A stretch of DNA of 64,000 bases from Dyadobacter sp. CY261 (GTDB lineage: Bacteria > Bacteroidota > Bacteroidia > Cytophagales > Spirosomataceae): contig NZ_JAKCPW010000001.1 of the NCBI RefSeq assembly GCF_021440085.1, positions 744,001-808,000 on the forward strand. Direction: 5' to 3'. Below, one piece after another: positions 26,649 to 34,768 of this stretch. The position numbers were made by a program, and so were the translations under genes. The notes under the pieces were generated by a model that was given only the letters and a program-made list of their open reading frames with translations, was not told where the DNA came from and ran no database searches. Every line of letters begins with the position of its first letter. Within the stretch, counting starts at the first letter, position 1.

Positions 26649-26840
26649 ATGTCGGTTCCAAGGGCTAAAATATTGATTGAAAAGCTGATCAGCAACCGTC
26701 TGTCGACGGAGGAATTGGCTGAATTGCTGGCAGGCACACACGATGAGGCCGTACAGCAAGCCTATTCGGACGAGCTGGAAGTTTATTTCAATCAATTGCT
26801 GGCTGAGGAGTCGCATAAGCGGAGAAAGCTGGCAGATTGA
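26649..26840 (+). CDS. Small protein resembling the N-terminal domain of FecR anti-sigma factors
   Basis: 63 residues, soluble and helical. KILIEKLISNRLSTEELAEL followed by LLAGTHDEAVQQAY and LEVYFNQLL resembles the cytoplasmic N-terminal helices with which FecR-type anti-sigma factors hold ECF sigma factors. The membrane helix and periplasmic FecR domain of a full protein (about 330 residues) are absent and are not found in other frames downstream. It sits 49 bases before the SusC start, the place where FecR normally sits. It may be a truncated relic or a functional mini anti-sigma. Similarity is by pattern only. Confidence 0.5.
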   Translation: MSVPRAKILIEKLISNRLSTEELAELLAGTHDEAVQQAYSDELEVYFNQLLAEESHKRRKLAD

Positions 26841-26889
26841 CCGGTACAATGAACTGTATTTATCACCTACTCGCCTAATACTAAATACT

Positions 26890-29800
26890 ATGAAACCAAA
26901 AGCTACCCTGAAAATGGCGGCGCGATGTATGCTTGCCGCGCTCTGTCTTTCCGGCCCGGGCCTACCGCTCCTGGCGGCCCGCCCGGACAAAAATCTGTCG
27001 AACCCCGTGGCCGACCGTATTAAAGGTAAAGTAACCTCCGCCGTGGACGGCGCAGCAATCCCCGGTGTGAACGTGCTTGTAAAAGGTACGCAAATCGGAA
27101 CTACTACCGATGCAGAAGGTGCCTTCACGCTCGATGTCGAGTCCAGAAATGCGGTGCTGGTATTCTCTTATATCGGTTTCAATACCGCAGAGGTGGAGAT
27201 TGGCGGCAAGAGTGTCGTGGATGTGATATTGGCAGAAAACGTAGCTACCTTACAAGAAGCAGTAGTAACGGCCTTGGGTATCAAACGCGAAACGAGGTCA
27301 CTGGGTTATAATGTAGGTAAAGTGGAAGGCCGCGATGTGGCCAACGTGGCGAATGAAAACGTGCTGACTTCGCTCTCCGGACGTGTGTCGGGGGTTTCGA
27401 TTAACCAGACGAGCGGTGTTGGTTCGTCGATCAGCATTGTCATCCGTGGTGCGGCTTCTTTGAAAAACAACCAGCCATTGTTTGTAGTGGACGGTGTGCC
27501 GCTGGCCAACAGCCTCGCGAACGTGAGCGAAAAGGGGAGTGGCAACAAAGTCGACTATGGTAATGCGATCTCGGACATTAACCCGGATGATATCGAAAGC
27601 ATGTCGGTATTGAAAGGCCCCAGCGCGGCTGCATTATATGGTTCACGCGCCGGTAATGGTGTTATATTGATCACGACGAAATCGGGTAAGAAAGGCAAAG
27701 GCCTCGGCGTATCGTTTTCGACCTCCAATGTGTTCGAAAAACCTTACCGCTACCTCGATTTCCATTACAAATATGCCAATGGCGAACGTCCGTTTCAATT
27801 GGACGAATCTTCGGCTTATTGGGGAGGGCTGCCACTGGACGTGGGCAATAAAGCCGAGCAATGGAACTCGCCGCTCGATGCCAATGGCAAACCCATTCCG
27901 ACCGAGCTGAAATCGTATAAGAATAATATGAAGAACTTCCTGCAAACAGGGATTACTTCTACCAATAACCTGACAGTTTCCGGTTCTACCGACAAGGCCA
28001 CTTACCGGGTGTCGTATAATAATATGAGTAACCGCGGTTTGATACCGAATTCGGACCTTTTCCGGAACTCGCTAAGCTCGGCATTGACATTCGATATGGC
28101 TAAAAATGTTAAACTGAGCACCAATATCAATTTCGTCCGCTCCAACTCAAACAGCCGCCCGCAAACCTCCGAACGTGACGGTAACCCGTTGCAGGCTGTT
28201 TATTACTCGTCCAGCTACGATATCAATGACCTGAAAAGCGTTTGGAAGCCTGGTCTGGAAGAGATCGAACAGCTCACAGTGGCACCCGGTGAGACGGATA
28301 ACCCTTATTTTCTGGCCAAACACCTTACCAACGCCTACGTTCGCGACCGCCTGTACGGAAACCTGAAACTCGACTGGACCATCGCACCGGGATTGACGGC
28401 ATTCATCCGCTATTCGCATGATATGTACGACGAAGACCGTGAAACGAAGATTCCATGGAGCTACAAAAGCATGGCAAAAGGCGGCTATTACCTCGAAAAC
28501 GTAGGTCGGAACGAAGGCAATGCCGACTTCCTTGTAGCGAAAAATATCAAGGCGAGCGATTTCGACATCACCATTTCTGCCGGGGGTAATATTATGAAAC
28601 AGAAGGGTAACAGCTCCAACCTTGGCGGCCGCGACCTTTCTGTACCAGGTCTTTACAACATCTCGAACATCCCCGTTGCCAACCGCGTTGTAGGTAACGG
28701 CAGCTACAAAAAGGCGATTTACAGCTTGTATGCATTGGCTTCTGTTGGTTTCAAAAACCAGCTTTACCTCGACCTTACCGCACGTAATGACTGGTCGAGT
28801 ACATTGCCTGAGGCCAACCGCTCGTATTTCTACCCTTCGGCGTCACTTAGCTGGCTCGCAAGCACGACCTTCAATATGCCTTCCTACATTTCCCTGCTGA
28901 AACTCCGCGGAGGCTGGGCGCAAGTGGGTAATGACACCGATCCTTACCAGTTGTATCCCAACCTTGGAACCGGCAACTGGGGCAACCTTGTAACCGCGAA
29001 CCTCGGCGAAACGCTTTTGAACCCGACCTTGCTTCCCGAAATCGCCACTTCGACCGAAGGAGGTATCGATCTCAATATGTTCAATAACCGCCTGCGTTTT
29101 GACCTGACCTATTACGACCGCGCCAATACCAACCAGATTTTCAGTGTGCCCATGGCACCTTCGACAGGGTATGCGAGCAAAAACATCAACGCCGGTAAGC
29201 TTGTAAGCCGTGGCTGGGAAATCGGGATCGGTGGTACGCCGATCAGTAATGTTAATGGCTGGACATTGGATGTGAATGCGAATTTCAGCCGGAACCGCGT
29301 GACCGTGAAAGAACTGGCACCAAACTTCCCATACTTCGAGCAATGGAGTGAAAACGGGGCAGGCGCTTACACCTACGTTGGCGAGCAGATCGGTAACATT
29401 TACAGCCGTGGCTTTGCCACCGTCACCGACAAGGATTCGCCTTACTACCGCTGGCCGATCATCGCTTATGATGGTGAAGGCGGCGATTTGGACTGGCAGT
29501 CGCTGGGCGGCCGCGAAAACAACATCAAAGTCGGTAACTACAACCCCGATTTCATGGTGGGCGGTCAGGTCAACCTGTCGTACAAACGCTTCTCACTCGG
29601 TTTAAGCCTCGACTGGCGCCAGGGCGGTGAATTTATGTCATTCACCTACCGCTATGGAGAATCCGACTGGAAATCGCAGCGTCAGCTCGATAACCTGATC
29701 CCGGGCAGTCTCTACTCACCCGACGAGCTCGCTGCATTGCTAAAATCAGATCCTGAAAAATATATTATCCCTAAAAATGGAAACTTCCCACGGGTAGGAG

Positions 29801-30225
29801 GGCATACAGCCGCAACCGGTGGCTACGGCACTGATGGCGATGGTGCATTCATACCAGGTGTTTGGGAAGATGAAGAAGGAAATTACCATGAATGGCTCGG
29901 TGGTCCCGGCACGAAATACATGCCGATCACCGCTATGTACCCCTGGAGCTTCAACCAACAAGTGACTTTCGATGCATCCTTTGTAAAACTGCGCGAGATC
30001 ACTTTGACTTACAAAATCCCGATGCTGTTCAACGCGGTACGCAATGCGAGCCTGTCGGTCTATACCCGGAACATCATGCTTTGGAACGCAGCCAAGATCG
30101 GTATTGATCCTGAGCGGGCATTTTGGGCCGATCCAAGTAAAGGCGGTTTCCGCCAGGGCATCGAGCGGCAGAATGTAATGCCGTGGACGATCCCATTCGG
30201 ATTCAAGCTTAATTTCGATTTCTGA
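26890..30225 (+). CDS. SusC/RagA TonB-dependent outer-membrane transporter (second system)
   Basis: 1111 residues from the ATG at 26890; an in-frame upstream ATG at 26743 would overlap the mini-FecR gene and bury the signal peptide. Signal peptide 1-~33 (CMLAALCLSGPGLPLLAA). CarboxypepD_reg-like domain about 45-120 (IKGKVTSAVDGAAIPGVNVL, VFSYIGFNTAEVE). Plug about 135-265 with SSISIVIRGAASLKNNQPLF and SVLKGPSAAALYGSRAGNGV, then the barrel. It is similar in layout to the SusC at 20659 but on the other strand and diverged. It pairs with the SusD gene 32 bases downstream. Confidence 0.95.
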   Translation: MKPKATLKMAARCMLAALCLSGPGLPLLAARPDKNLSNPVADRIKGKVTSAVDGAAIPGVNVLVKGTQIGTTTDAEGAFTLDVESRNAVLVFSYIGFNTAEVEIGGKSVVDVILAENVATLQEAVVTALGIKRETRSLGYNVGKVEGRDVANVANENVLTSLSGRVSGVSINQTSGVGSSISIVIRGAASLKNNQPLFVVDGVPLANSLANVSEKGSGNKVDYGNAISDINPDDIESMSVLKGPSAAALYGSRAGNGVILITTKSGKKGKGLGVSFSTSNVFEKPYRYLDFHYKYANGERPFQLDESSAYWGGLPLDVGNKAEQWNSPLDANGKPIPTELKSYKNNMKNFLQTGITSTNNLTVSGSTDKATYRVSYNNMSNRGLIPNSDLFRNSLSSALTFDMAKNVKLSTNINFVRSNSNSRPQTSERDGNPLQAVYYSSSYDINDLKSVWKPGLEEIEQLTVAPGETDNPYFLAKHLTNAYVRDRLYGNLKLDWTIAPGLTAFIRYSHDMYDEDRETKIPWSYKSMAKGGYYLENVGRNEGNADFLVAKNIKASDFDITISAGGNIMKQKGNSSNLGGRDLSVPGLYNISNIPVANRVVGNGSYKKAIYSLYALASVGFKNQLYLDLTARNDWSSTLPEANRSYFYPSASLSWLASTTFNMPSYISLLKLRGGWAQVGNDTDPYQLYPNLGTGNWGNLVTANLGETLLNPTLLPEIATSTEGGIDLNMFNNRLRFDLTYYDRANTNQIFSVPMAPSTGYASKNINAGKLVSRGWEIGIGGTPISNVNGWTLDVNANFSRNRVTVKELAPNFPYFEQWSENGAGAYTYVGEQIGNIYSRGFATVTDKDSPYYRWPIIAYDGEGGDLDWQSLGGRENNIKVGNYNPDFMVGGQVNLSYKRFSLGLSLDWRQGGEFMSFTYRYGESDWKSQRQLDNLIPGSLYSPDELAALLKSDPEKYIIPKNGNFPRVGGHTAATGGYGTDGDGAFIPGVWEDEEGNYHEWLGGPGTKYMPITAMYPWSFNQQVTFDASFVKLREITLTYKIPMLFNAVRNASLSVYTRNIMLWNAAKIGIDPERAFWADPSKGGFRQGIERQNVMPWTIPFGFKLNFDF

Positions 30226-30257
30226 TCAGGTACAACACTTTGCAAAAAATCAAAACG

Positions 30258-31970
30258 ATGAAAATCTTCAAAAATATTCCCAAAATCGTTTTCCTGCTTG
30301 TCGTGCTGGTCGCGTCTTCCTGTAAAGACAACCTCACGGAAATCAACGAAAACCCGAACGGCGTCGACCCCAACAGCGCCAACCCGAACCTCCTGCTGCC
30401 GACCGTCATGACGGGCGTTGGCACCCAGTATGTGAAACTTGGCTACGGCCGTATCGCGGGCGTTGTGCAGCATACTCAGGAAGATGCCTGGAAAGATGGG
30501 TTCAATGACTATAACTGGTCGGAAGAAGACGATGAATGGAAGGCATGGTACGGCTTCCTCCGTAATAATAACCTGTTGTATAACCGGTCGGTGGAAACGG
30601 GCTACACGTTCCATCAGGCTATTGCATTGACGATGAAGGCATTCATTTTCGGTACGATTTCCGACTTGTGGGGTGATATCCCTTATACCAATGCATTGAA
30701 GGGGGACCAGGGCGAAATGCTACCGGAGTTCGATAGCCAGGAAGTGGTGTACAAAGGCATTATAGAAGACCTGAAACAGGCTTCGGCACTTTTTGCTACT
30801 GCCGATGTCTCGACCTATGGTGCGGGTTATGACGTGTATTACAATGGCGATAAGCTGAAATGGCAGAAGTTTGCCAATTCGTTGTTGCTGCGCTACTACA
30901 TGCGCGTTTCTTCCAAACTGCCCGATGTTGCCAAAGCAGGTATCGAACAGATCTATACTTCGGGCATTTATATTAAGGACGCCTCAGAAGATGCGGTAAT
31001 GGACTATATCGGTGCTGCCTCCGGCGACTCGTGGCCGACCGCCGTCGCATTCGACGTGAGCCAGTCGAACTGGCGGAGAAGAAGACCAGCCGCTACATTG
31101 CTGAACACGATGGTCGCTAGTAACGACCCGCGTCTCAAAGTATGGTTCCAGCCGGTGCACGTCCGCTGGGTATCCGATGAAACGCTGAAAACAGGTATGG
31201 ACGAGTTTATCCGTAAAAACGGTGTGATCCAGAACGGTGTGAAATCATTGACCGAGCAGGAACTTCGTGAGGAGATTGCGGCAGGTGCCAAATTCACCCG
31301 CCATTTCAACCCGAAGCTCTACAAACCCACCCATGCCGACCTGTTTAACGGTCCGCTCAATACCGGCGAATATGTAGGCATCCCGGCGGGAATGACCGAT
31401 CCTACTTATTATAATGAGAACCCGACGACTGGCCAGCAGGTGCAGAACCAGCATGCTTCCCAGCTGAGCTACGAATATCAGGGTTCGAAAGGCGGCTTAT
31501 TGAAAGCCCGCCTGGCGTCGGCTGCCGAAACTTCCTTTATTTTGGCCGAGGCGGCGCAGAAGGGATGGGCAACCGGCGGTGCAGAGGCCAATTATAACAA
31601 TGGCATCAAACAATCGCTGCAGGCATGGGGTGTCGGAAGCCAGTATGACGCTTATGTGAAAACGGTTGCTTACAAAGGCACATTGGCGCAGATCATCGAA
31701 CAGAAATGGATTGCAAGCTGGACCTCCGCCACCGAAGCGTGGTTCGACTATCGCCGTACCGGATTACCGGCACTCGTGCCGGGGCTTGCGCCTGCATCGC
31801 GTGCGCTGCCATTGCGTTTCATTTACAGCAACAACGAGCTGAATAACAATGGCGTGAGCGTGAAAAGCGCCATTGAGAAGCTGGAAGAGACCAATTTCTC
31901 GGGCCCGCGCAAGAAAAACAGCCAGTGGTCGAAGCCATGGCTGGTGCAAGGTACAGGGAAACCCTGGTAG
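30258..31970 (+). CDS. SusD/RagB-like lipoprotein (SusD-like 2 type, second system)
   Basis: 570 residues from the ATG at 30258. Lipoprotein signal with lipobox VLVASSCKDN. The family motif appears as INENPNGVDPNSANPNLLLP directly after the lipidated cysteine, then TMKAFIFGTISDLWGDIPY and, near the C-terminus, EQKWIASWTSATEAWFDYRR. It should form the surface lid of the SusC transporter encoded just upstream. It is longer than the first SusD because of insertions in the C-terminal half. Substrate unknown. Confidence 0.93.
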   Translation: MKIFKNIPKIVFLLVVLVASSCKDNLTEINENPNGVDPNSANPNLLLPTVMTGVGTQYVKLGYGRIAGVVQHTQEDAWKDGFNDYNWSEEDDEWKAWYGFLRNNNLLYNRSVETGYTFHQAIALTMKAFIFGTISDLWGDIPYTNALKGDQGEMLPEFDSQEVVYKGIIEDLKQASALFATADVSTYGAGYDVYYNGDKLKWQKFANSLLLRYYMRVSSKLPDVAKAGIEQIYTSGIYIKDASEDAVMDYIGAASGDSWPTAVAFDVSQSNWRRRRPAATLLNTMVASNDPRLKVWFQPVHVRWVSDETLKTGMDEFIRKNGVIQNGVKSLTEQELREEIAAGAKFTRHFNPKLYKPTHADLFNGPLNTGEYVGIPAGMTDPTYYNENPTTGQQVQNQHASQLSYEYQGSKGGLLKARLASAAETSFILAEAAQKGWATGGAEANYNNGIKQSLQAWGVGSQYDAYVKTVAYKGTLAQIIEQKWIASWTSATEAWFDYRRTGLPALVPGLAPASRALPLRFIYSNNELNNNGVSVKSAIEKLEETNFSGPRKKNSQWSKPWLVQGTGKPW

Positions 31971-32018
31971 AAGGAACTGCTAAAAGTGGCCTAAACATCT
32001 GATCCCTGCTTTTTCGAT

Positions 32019-32091
32019 GTTTGCCCCATAGTTCCGGTAGTTTGCCCCATATTGTCGAATTAATTATGCCAAAGTTCGGGAGTTTGGCTTA
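32019..32091. repeat. Short phased repeats in the SusD 3' flank
   Basis: GTTTGCCCCATA occurs exactly twice, at 32019-32030 and 32040-32051, 21 bases apart. A weaker copy, GTTTGGCTTA, occurs at 32082-32091, 42 bases further. Part of the intervening sequence also repeats (AGTTCCGGTAGTTTGCC versus AGTTCGGGAGTTTGGC). The 21-base phase puts copies on the same face of the helix, as for tandem protein-binding sites. Confidence 0.5.
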
Positions 32092-32128
32092 ATTGCCGGT
32101 GACAATGAATAATCCAGCACCCGTTTTT

Positions 32129-32166
32129 GAAAGCGGCCCTCTTCGGAGGGTCGCTTTCTTTTTTTG
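32129..32166 (+). terminator. Strong rho-independent terminator after second SusCD operon
   Basis: GAAAGCG-GCCCTC pairs with GAGGG-TCGCTTTC around a TTCG tetraloop (32129-32158), followed by a run of seven T. Only one position in the stem is mismatched or bulged. Confidence 0.85.
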
Positions 32167-32197
32167 CTAATTTGCAGGTTCAGCATTGTTTACCCGC

Positions 32198-33100
32198 ATG
32201 TTTCCGATTGCTTATCATCCCATATTCAAATATCCGGTTCATGAGGGACATCGATTCCCGATGGACAAATATGAGCTCCTGCCATTGCAACTCTTGCGGG
32301 AAGGCATTGCCGACCCCTCCGACTTTTTTAGCCCGGATCCGATCGACATACCACCGGTATATGCGGTGCACGATCGGGCCTATGCGGACCGGTTTATAGC
32401 AGGTTTGCTCAGCTACCGGGAAATGCGTCGCATCGGCTTCGAGCAGACGCCCGGGCTTGTGGAACGGGAACTCAGGATTGCCCGCGGCACCGTCGACGGT
32501 GCGCTCAAAGCCCTGGAGACGGGCATTGCATTCAATATCGCCGGTGGTACGCACCATGCATCCCGTGCTGCGGGCGAAGGCTTCTGCATGATCAACGACC
32601 AGGCTGTGGCAGCGCAATATCTGGTCGATCACGGAAAGGCTAAGCAGGTGCTGATTGTAGATCTGGATGTGCACCAGGGCAACGGCACCGCGGACATTTT
32701 CACCAGCGAACCGCGTGTATTCACTTTTTCAATGCACGCGAAAAACAACTATCCGTTCCGGAAAATGAAAAGCGACCTCGACTTAGAGTTGCCCGACCGC
32801 ACCGATGACAGCGCCTATCTGGCCATTCTCCGTGATACTCTACCCAAGCTCATCGAACAGGTAAAGCCAGATTTTATGTTTTACCAGGCGGGTGTAGACG
32901 TTCTCGCAACCGACAAATTAGGCCGTCTTTCCTGCACCATCGACGGCTGCCGCCAGCGCGATGAAATCGTCTTGCAAACCGCACATCTGCGGGGTGTTCC
33001 CGTGCAATGCAGTATGGGAGGCGGCTATTCTCCCCAGCTGAAAACGATTATTGAAGCGCATGCAAATACGTACCGCGTGGCGCGCCGAATTTTTTGCTGA
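32198..33100 (+). CDS. Histone-deacetylase/AcuC-family zinc hydrolase
   Basis: 300 residues from the ATG at 32198 (start MFPIAYHPIF), the usual beginning of bacterial members. The catalytic region is clear: GGTHHASRAAGEGFCMIND has the tandem histidines, VDLDVHQGNGTADIF gives zinc-binding Asp and His, FYQAGVDVLATDKLG gives the last zinc Asp, and CSMGGGYS the final loop. Relatives deacetylate acetyl-lysine on acetyl-CoA synthetase, polyamines or other small amides in the cytoplasm. No acetyltransferase or acs gene is adjacent. Substrate unknown. Confidence 0.93.
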   Translation: MFPIAYHPIFKYPVHEGHRFPMDKYELLPLQLLREGIADPSDFFSPDPIDIPPVYAVHDRAYADRFIAGLLSYREMRRIGFEQTPGLVERELRIARGTVDGALKALETGIAFNIAGGTHHASRAAGEGFCMINDQAVAAQYLVDHGKAKQVLIVDLDVHQGNGTADIFTSEPRVFTFSMHAKNNYPFRKMKSDLDLELPDRTDDSAYLAILRDTLPKLIEQVKPDFMFYQAGVDVLATDKLGRLSCTIDGCRQRDEIVLQTAHLRGVPVQCSMGGGYSPQLKTIIEAHANTYRVARRIFC

Positions 33101-33161
33101 GTTTTAACGAGTAGGTTAAAATACAATTAATATTTATATATAAAATAACTTTATATAAATC

Positions 33162-34415
33162 ATGAAATTTCTAACCTGGTTTTGCATTCTAAACTCATCA
33201 TTATTCTGGTTTTCACCGGTGAACTGGGCCGCTGCTCAATCCGCTCGATGGGTCCGGCAACTGGAGGCGAATGCGGTAGCGCTCGATTCAGCCAACCTTA
33301 CCGGTGAAGCTAATGTGAGCGCTATACGGCAAAGGATCGGCCACAACTACCAGGTTCTTGGAATCGGCGAACAATCGCATGGAACATCCGAATTTTTTAC
33401 AGCCAGGATATTGCTGATTAAAGCACTTGCTTCCGATCCTTCTCTGAAAAAAATCGGATTGGAAGCGCCTATGGCGGAAGTAGACGGGCTGAATGACTAC
33501 ATCCGCACAGGTGCTGGTGATTTGAAATCGGTTCTCCGGTCTTTCCGGTTGTATGGCTACGAATGTCAGGAATTTGTCGAATTGGTCGAAGAGGTACGGC
33601 GGATCGGCAATGTAGACAAGCGGAAATTACAATTCTTTGGTTTTGATATGCAAAGCCCATTTCAATCATTGCGAAATATAGCGGATTCCGGTATGCCAAG
33701 CGATGCTGCGGATTCTTTGAAGAAGCTCTTGCATGATTATGAATTGTTAAGCAACGATATCTATAATCATTCGTTCAACGAGGGCGATTTTGCCGAATTG
33801 ACAGCATTGAGTAACCACGTAATGGGTAAGGTGCAGCTTAAAAATGAACAGGTAAAGAAAAGCATCCGCAGTTACCGGCAGTTCCTGCTGCTCAACAACC
33901 CGAAGCATGCACATGCGCGTGATGTGCAATCTGAAATACGGGATTCATTAATGGCCGAAAATGTGCTTGCGGAGGTCAAGCCCGGTGAGAAAATCATCTT
34001 GCTGGCACATAACGCCCATTTACAGAAGACACCTAACATTTTCTCCAAAAGTGTGGGTTATTATTTGTCACGAAAATTACAAACCGGGTACCAATGCATA
34101 GGCATGACCACCTCCGCAGGTTTTTACACGACTTTTACCCCGGCAGCGGGCAGGATCACAAGCACGAATCCTGTGGTTGCCGGCGACAGTACCGCATTCG
34201 AGTACCATTTTGCAAAACTGAACAAACCGGTGTACTGGTTCAAAACATCAGAGTTAAAGGCTGGCTCACAGAATATTCAATTTCCGCACCGTTACCGGTT
34301 ACTGGTATACGGCCTGGCCGATAATCAATTTTTTGAAGGCAATGTCCTCAACGATTTCGACTACGTGCTTCATATCCGGCAAACAACGGGTAACCACAGT
34401 TTTTACCTGAAATAG
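33162..34415 (+). CDS. Erythromycin-esterase-family protein, exported
   Basis: 417 residues. A signal peptide covers about 1-25 (FCILNSSLFWFSPVNWAAAQ). The family core shows LGIGEQSHGTSEFF (catalytic Glu and His region), KKIGLEAPMAEVDGLNDYI, FFGFDMQSP and KIILLAHNAHLQKTP. The fold includes EreA/EreB, which open macrolide lactones, and many proteins of unknown function. Bacteroidota carry several exported homologues, so macrolide resistance should not be assumed. The start is preceded by a very AT-rich 60-base promoter region. Confidence 0.87.
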   Translation: MKFLTWFCILNSSLFWFSPVNWAAAQSARWVRQLEANAVALDSANLTGEANVSAIRQRIGHNYQVLGIGEQSHGTSEFFTARILLIKALASDPSLKKIGLEAPMAEVDGLNDYIRTGAGDLKSVLRSFRLYGYECQEFVELVEEVRRIGNVDKRKLQFFGFDMQSPFQSLRNIADSGMPSDAADSLKKLLHDYELLSNDIYNHSFNEGDFAELTALSNHVMGKVQLKNEQVKKSIRSYRQFLLLNNPKHAHARDVQSEIRDSLMAENVLAEVKPGEKIILLAHNAHLQKTPNIFSKSVGYYLSRKLQTGYQCIGMTTSAGFYTTFTPAAGRITSTNPVVAGDSTAFEYHFAKLNKPVYWFKTSELKAGSQNIQFPHRYRLLVYGLADNQFFEGNVLNDFDYVLHIRQTTGNHSFYLK

Positions 34416-34768
34416 CGACTTCGCGTTGGTCGTTTCGCCAATCACGAGCCCTAATGATCCCAATGGATCAGATCGGAAGTGTTGGCATTGAAAACGGGAT
34501 CTCGTAGTACTATACAAAATTGGTACATCGCCTGCGAATATGGACGACACACTATTTTGTATTGCGTATATTCATAAGCGTAGATATCATTTAGTCAATT
34601 TTATGCCTGTATTTCAAAGCCCTTTGTAGCTGCTTCCCAAAGGACTTGTATTAGTATTTCGCGGGTAACAAAAATGATCTTGAAAGCGATAAAAAAGGGG
34701 TGAGCGGGCAGGTGGATGTAGTTGAAAACGACTACATTAGCCTCCAACTTTACATCTCCTCCTTAATC
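34416..34768. other. Upstream region of the S8 protease gene
   Basis: About 350 bases with no supported gene. A hairpin lies at 34716-34737 (ATGTAGT / ACTACAT, 8-base loop), about 30 bases before the chosen start, and could fold in the 5' leader. Several T-rich stretches could be promoter elements but I see no clean consensus. Confidence 0.35.

Noticed and set aside
33162..34415. Interpretation as a macrolide-resistance gene
   Set aside because: The fold is that of erythromycin esterases, but the protein is exported and the family is broad in Bacteroidota; resistance is not supported.
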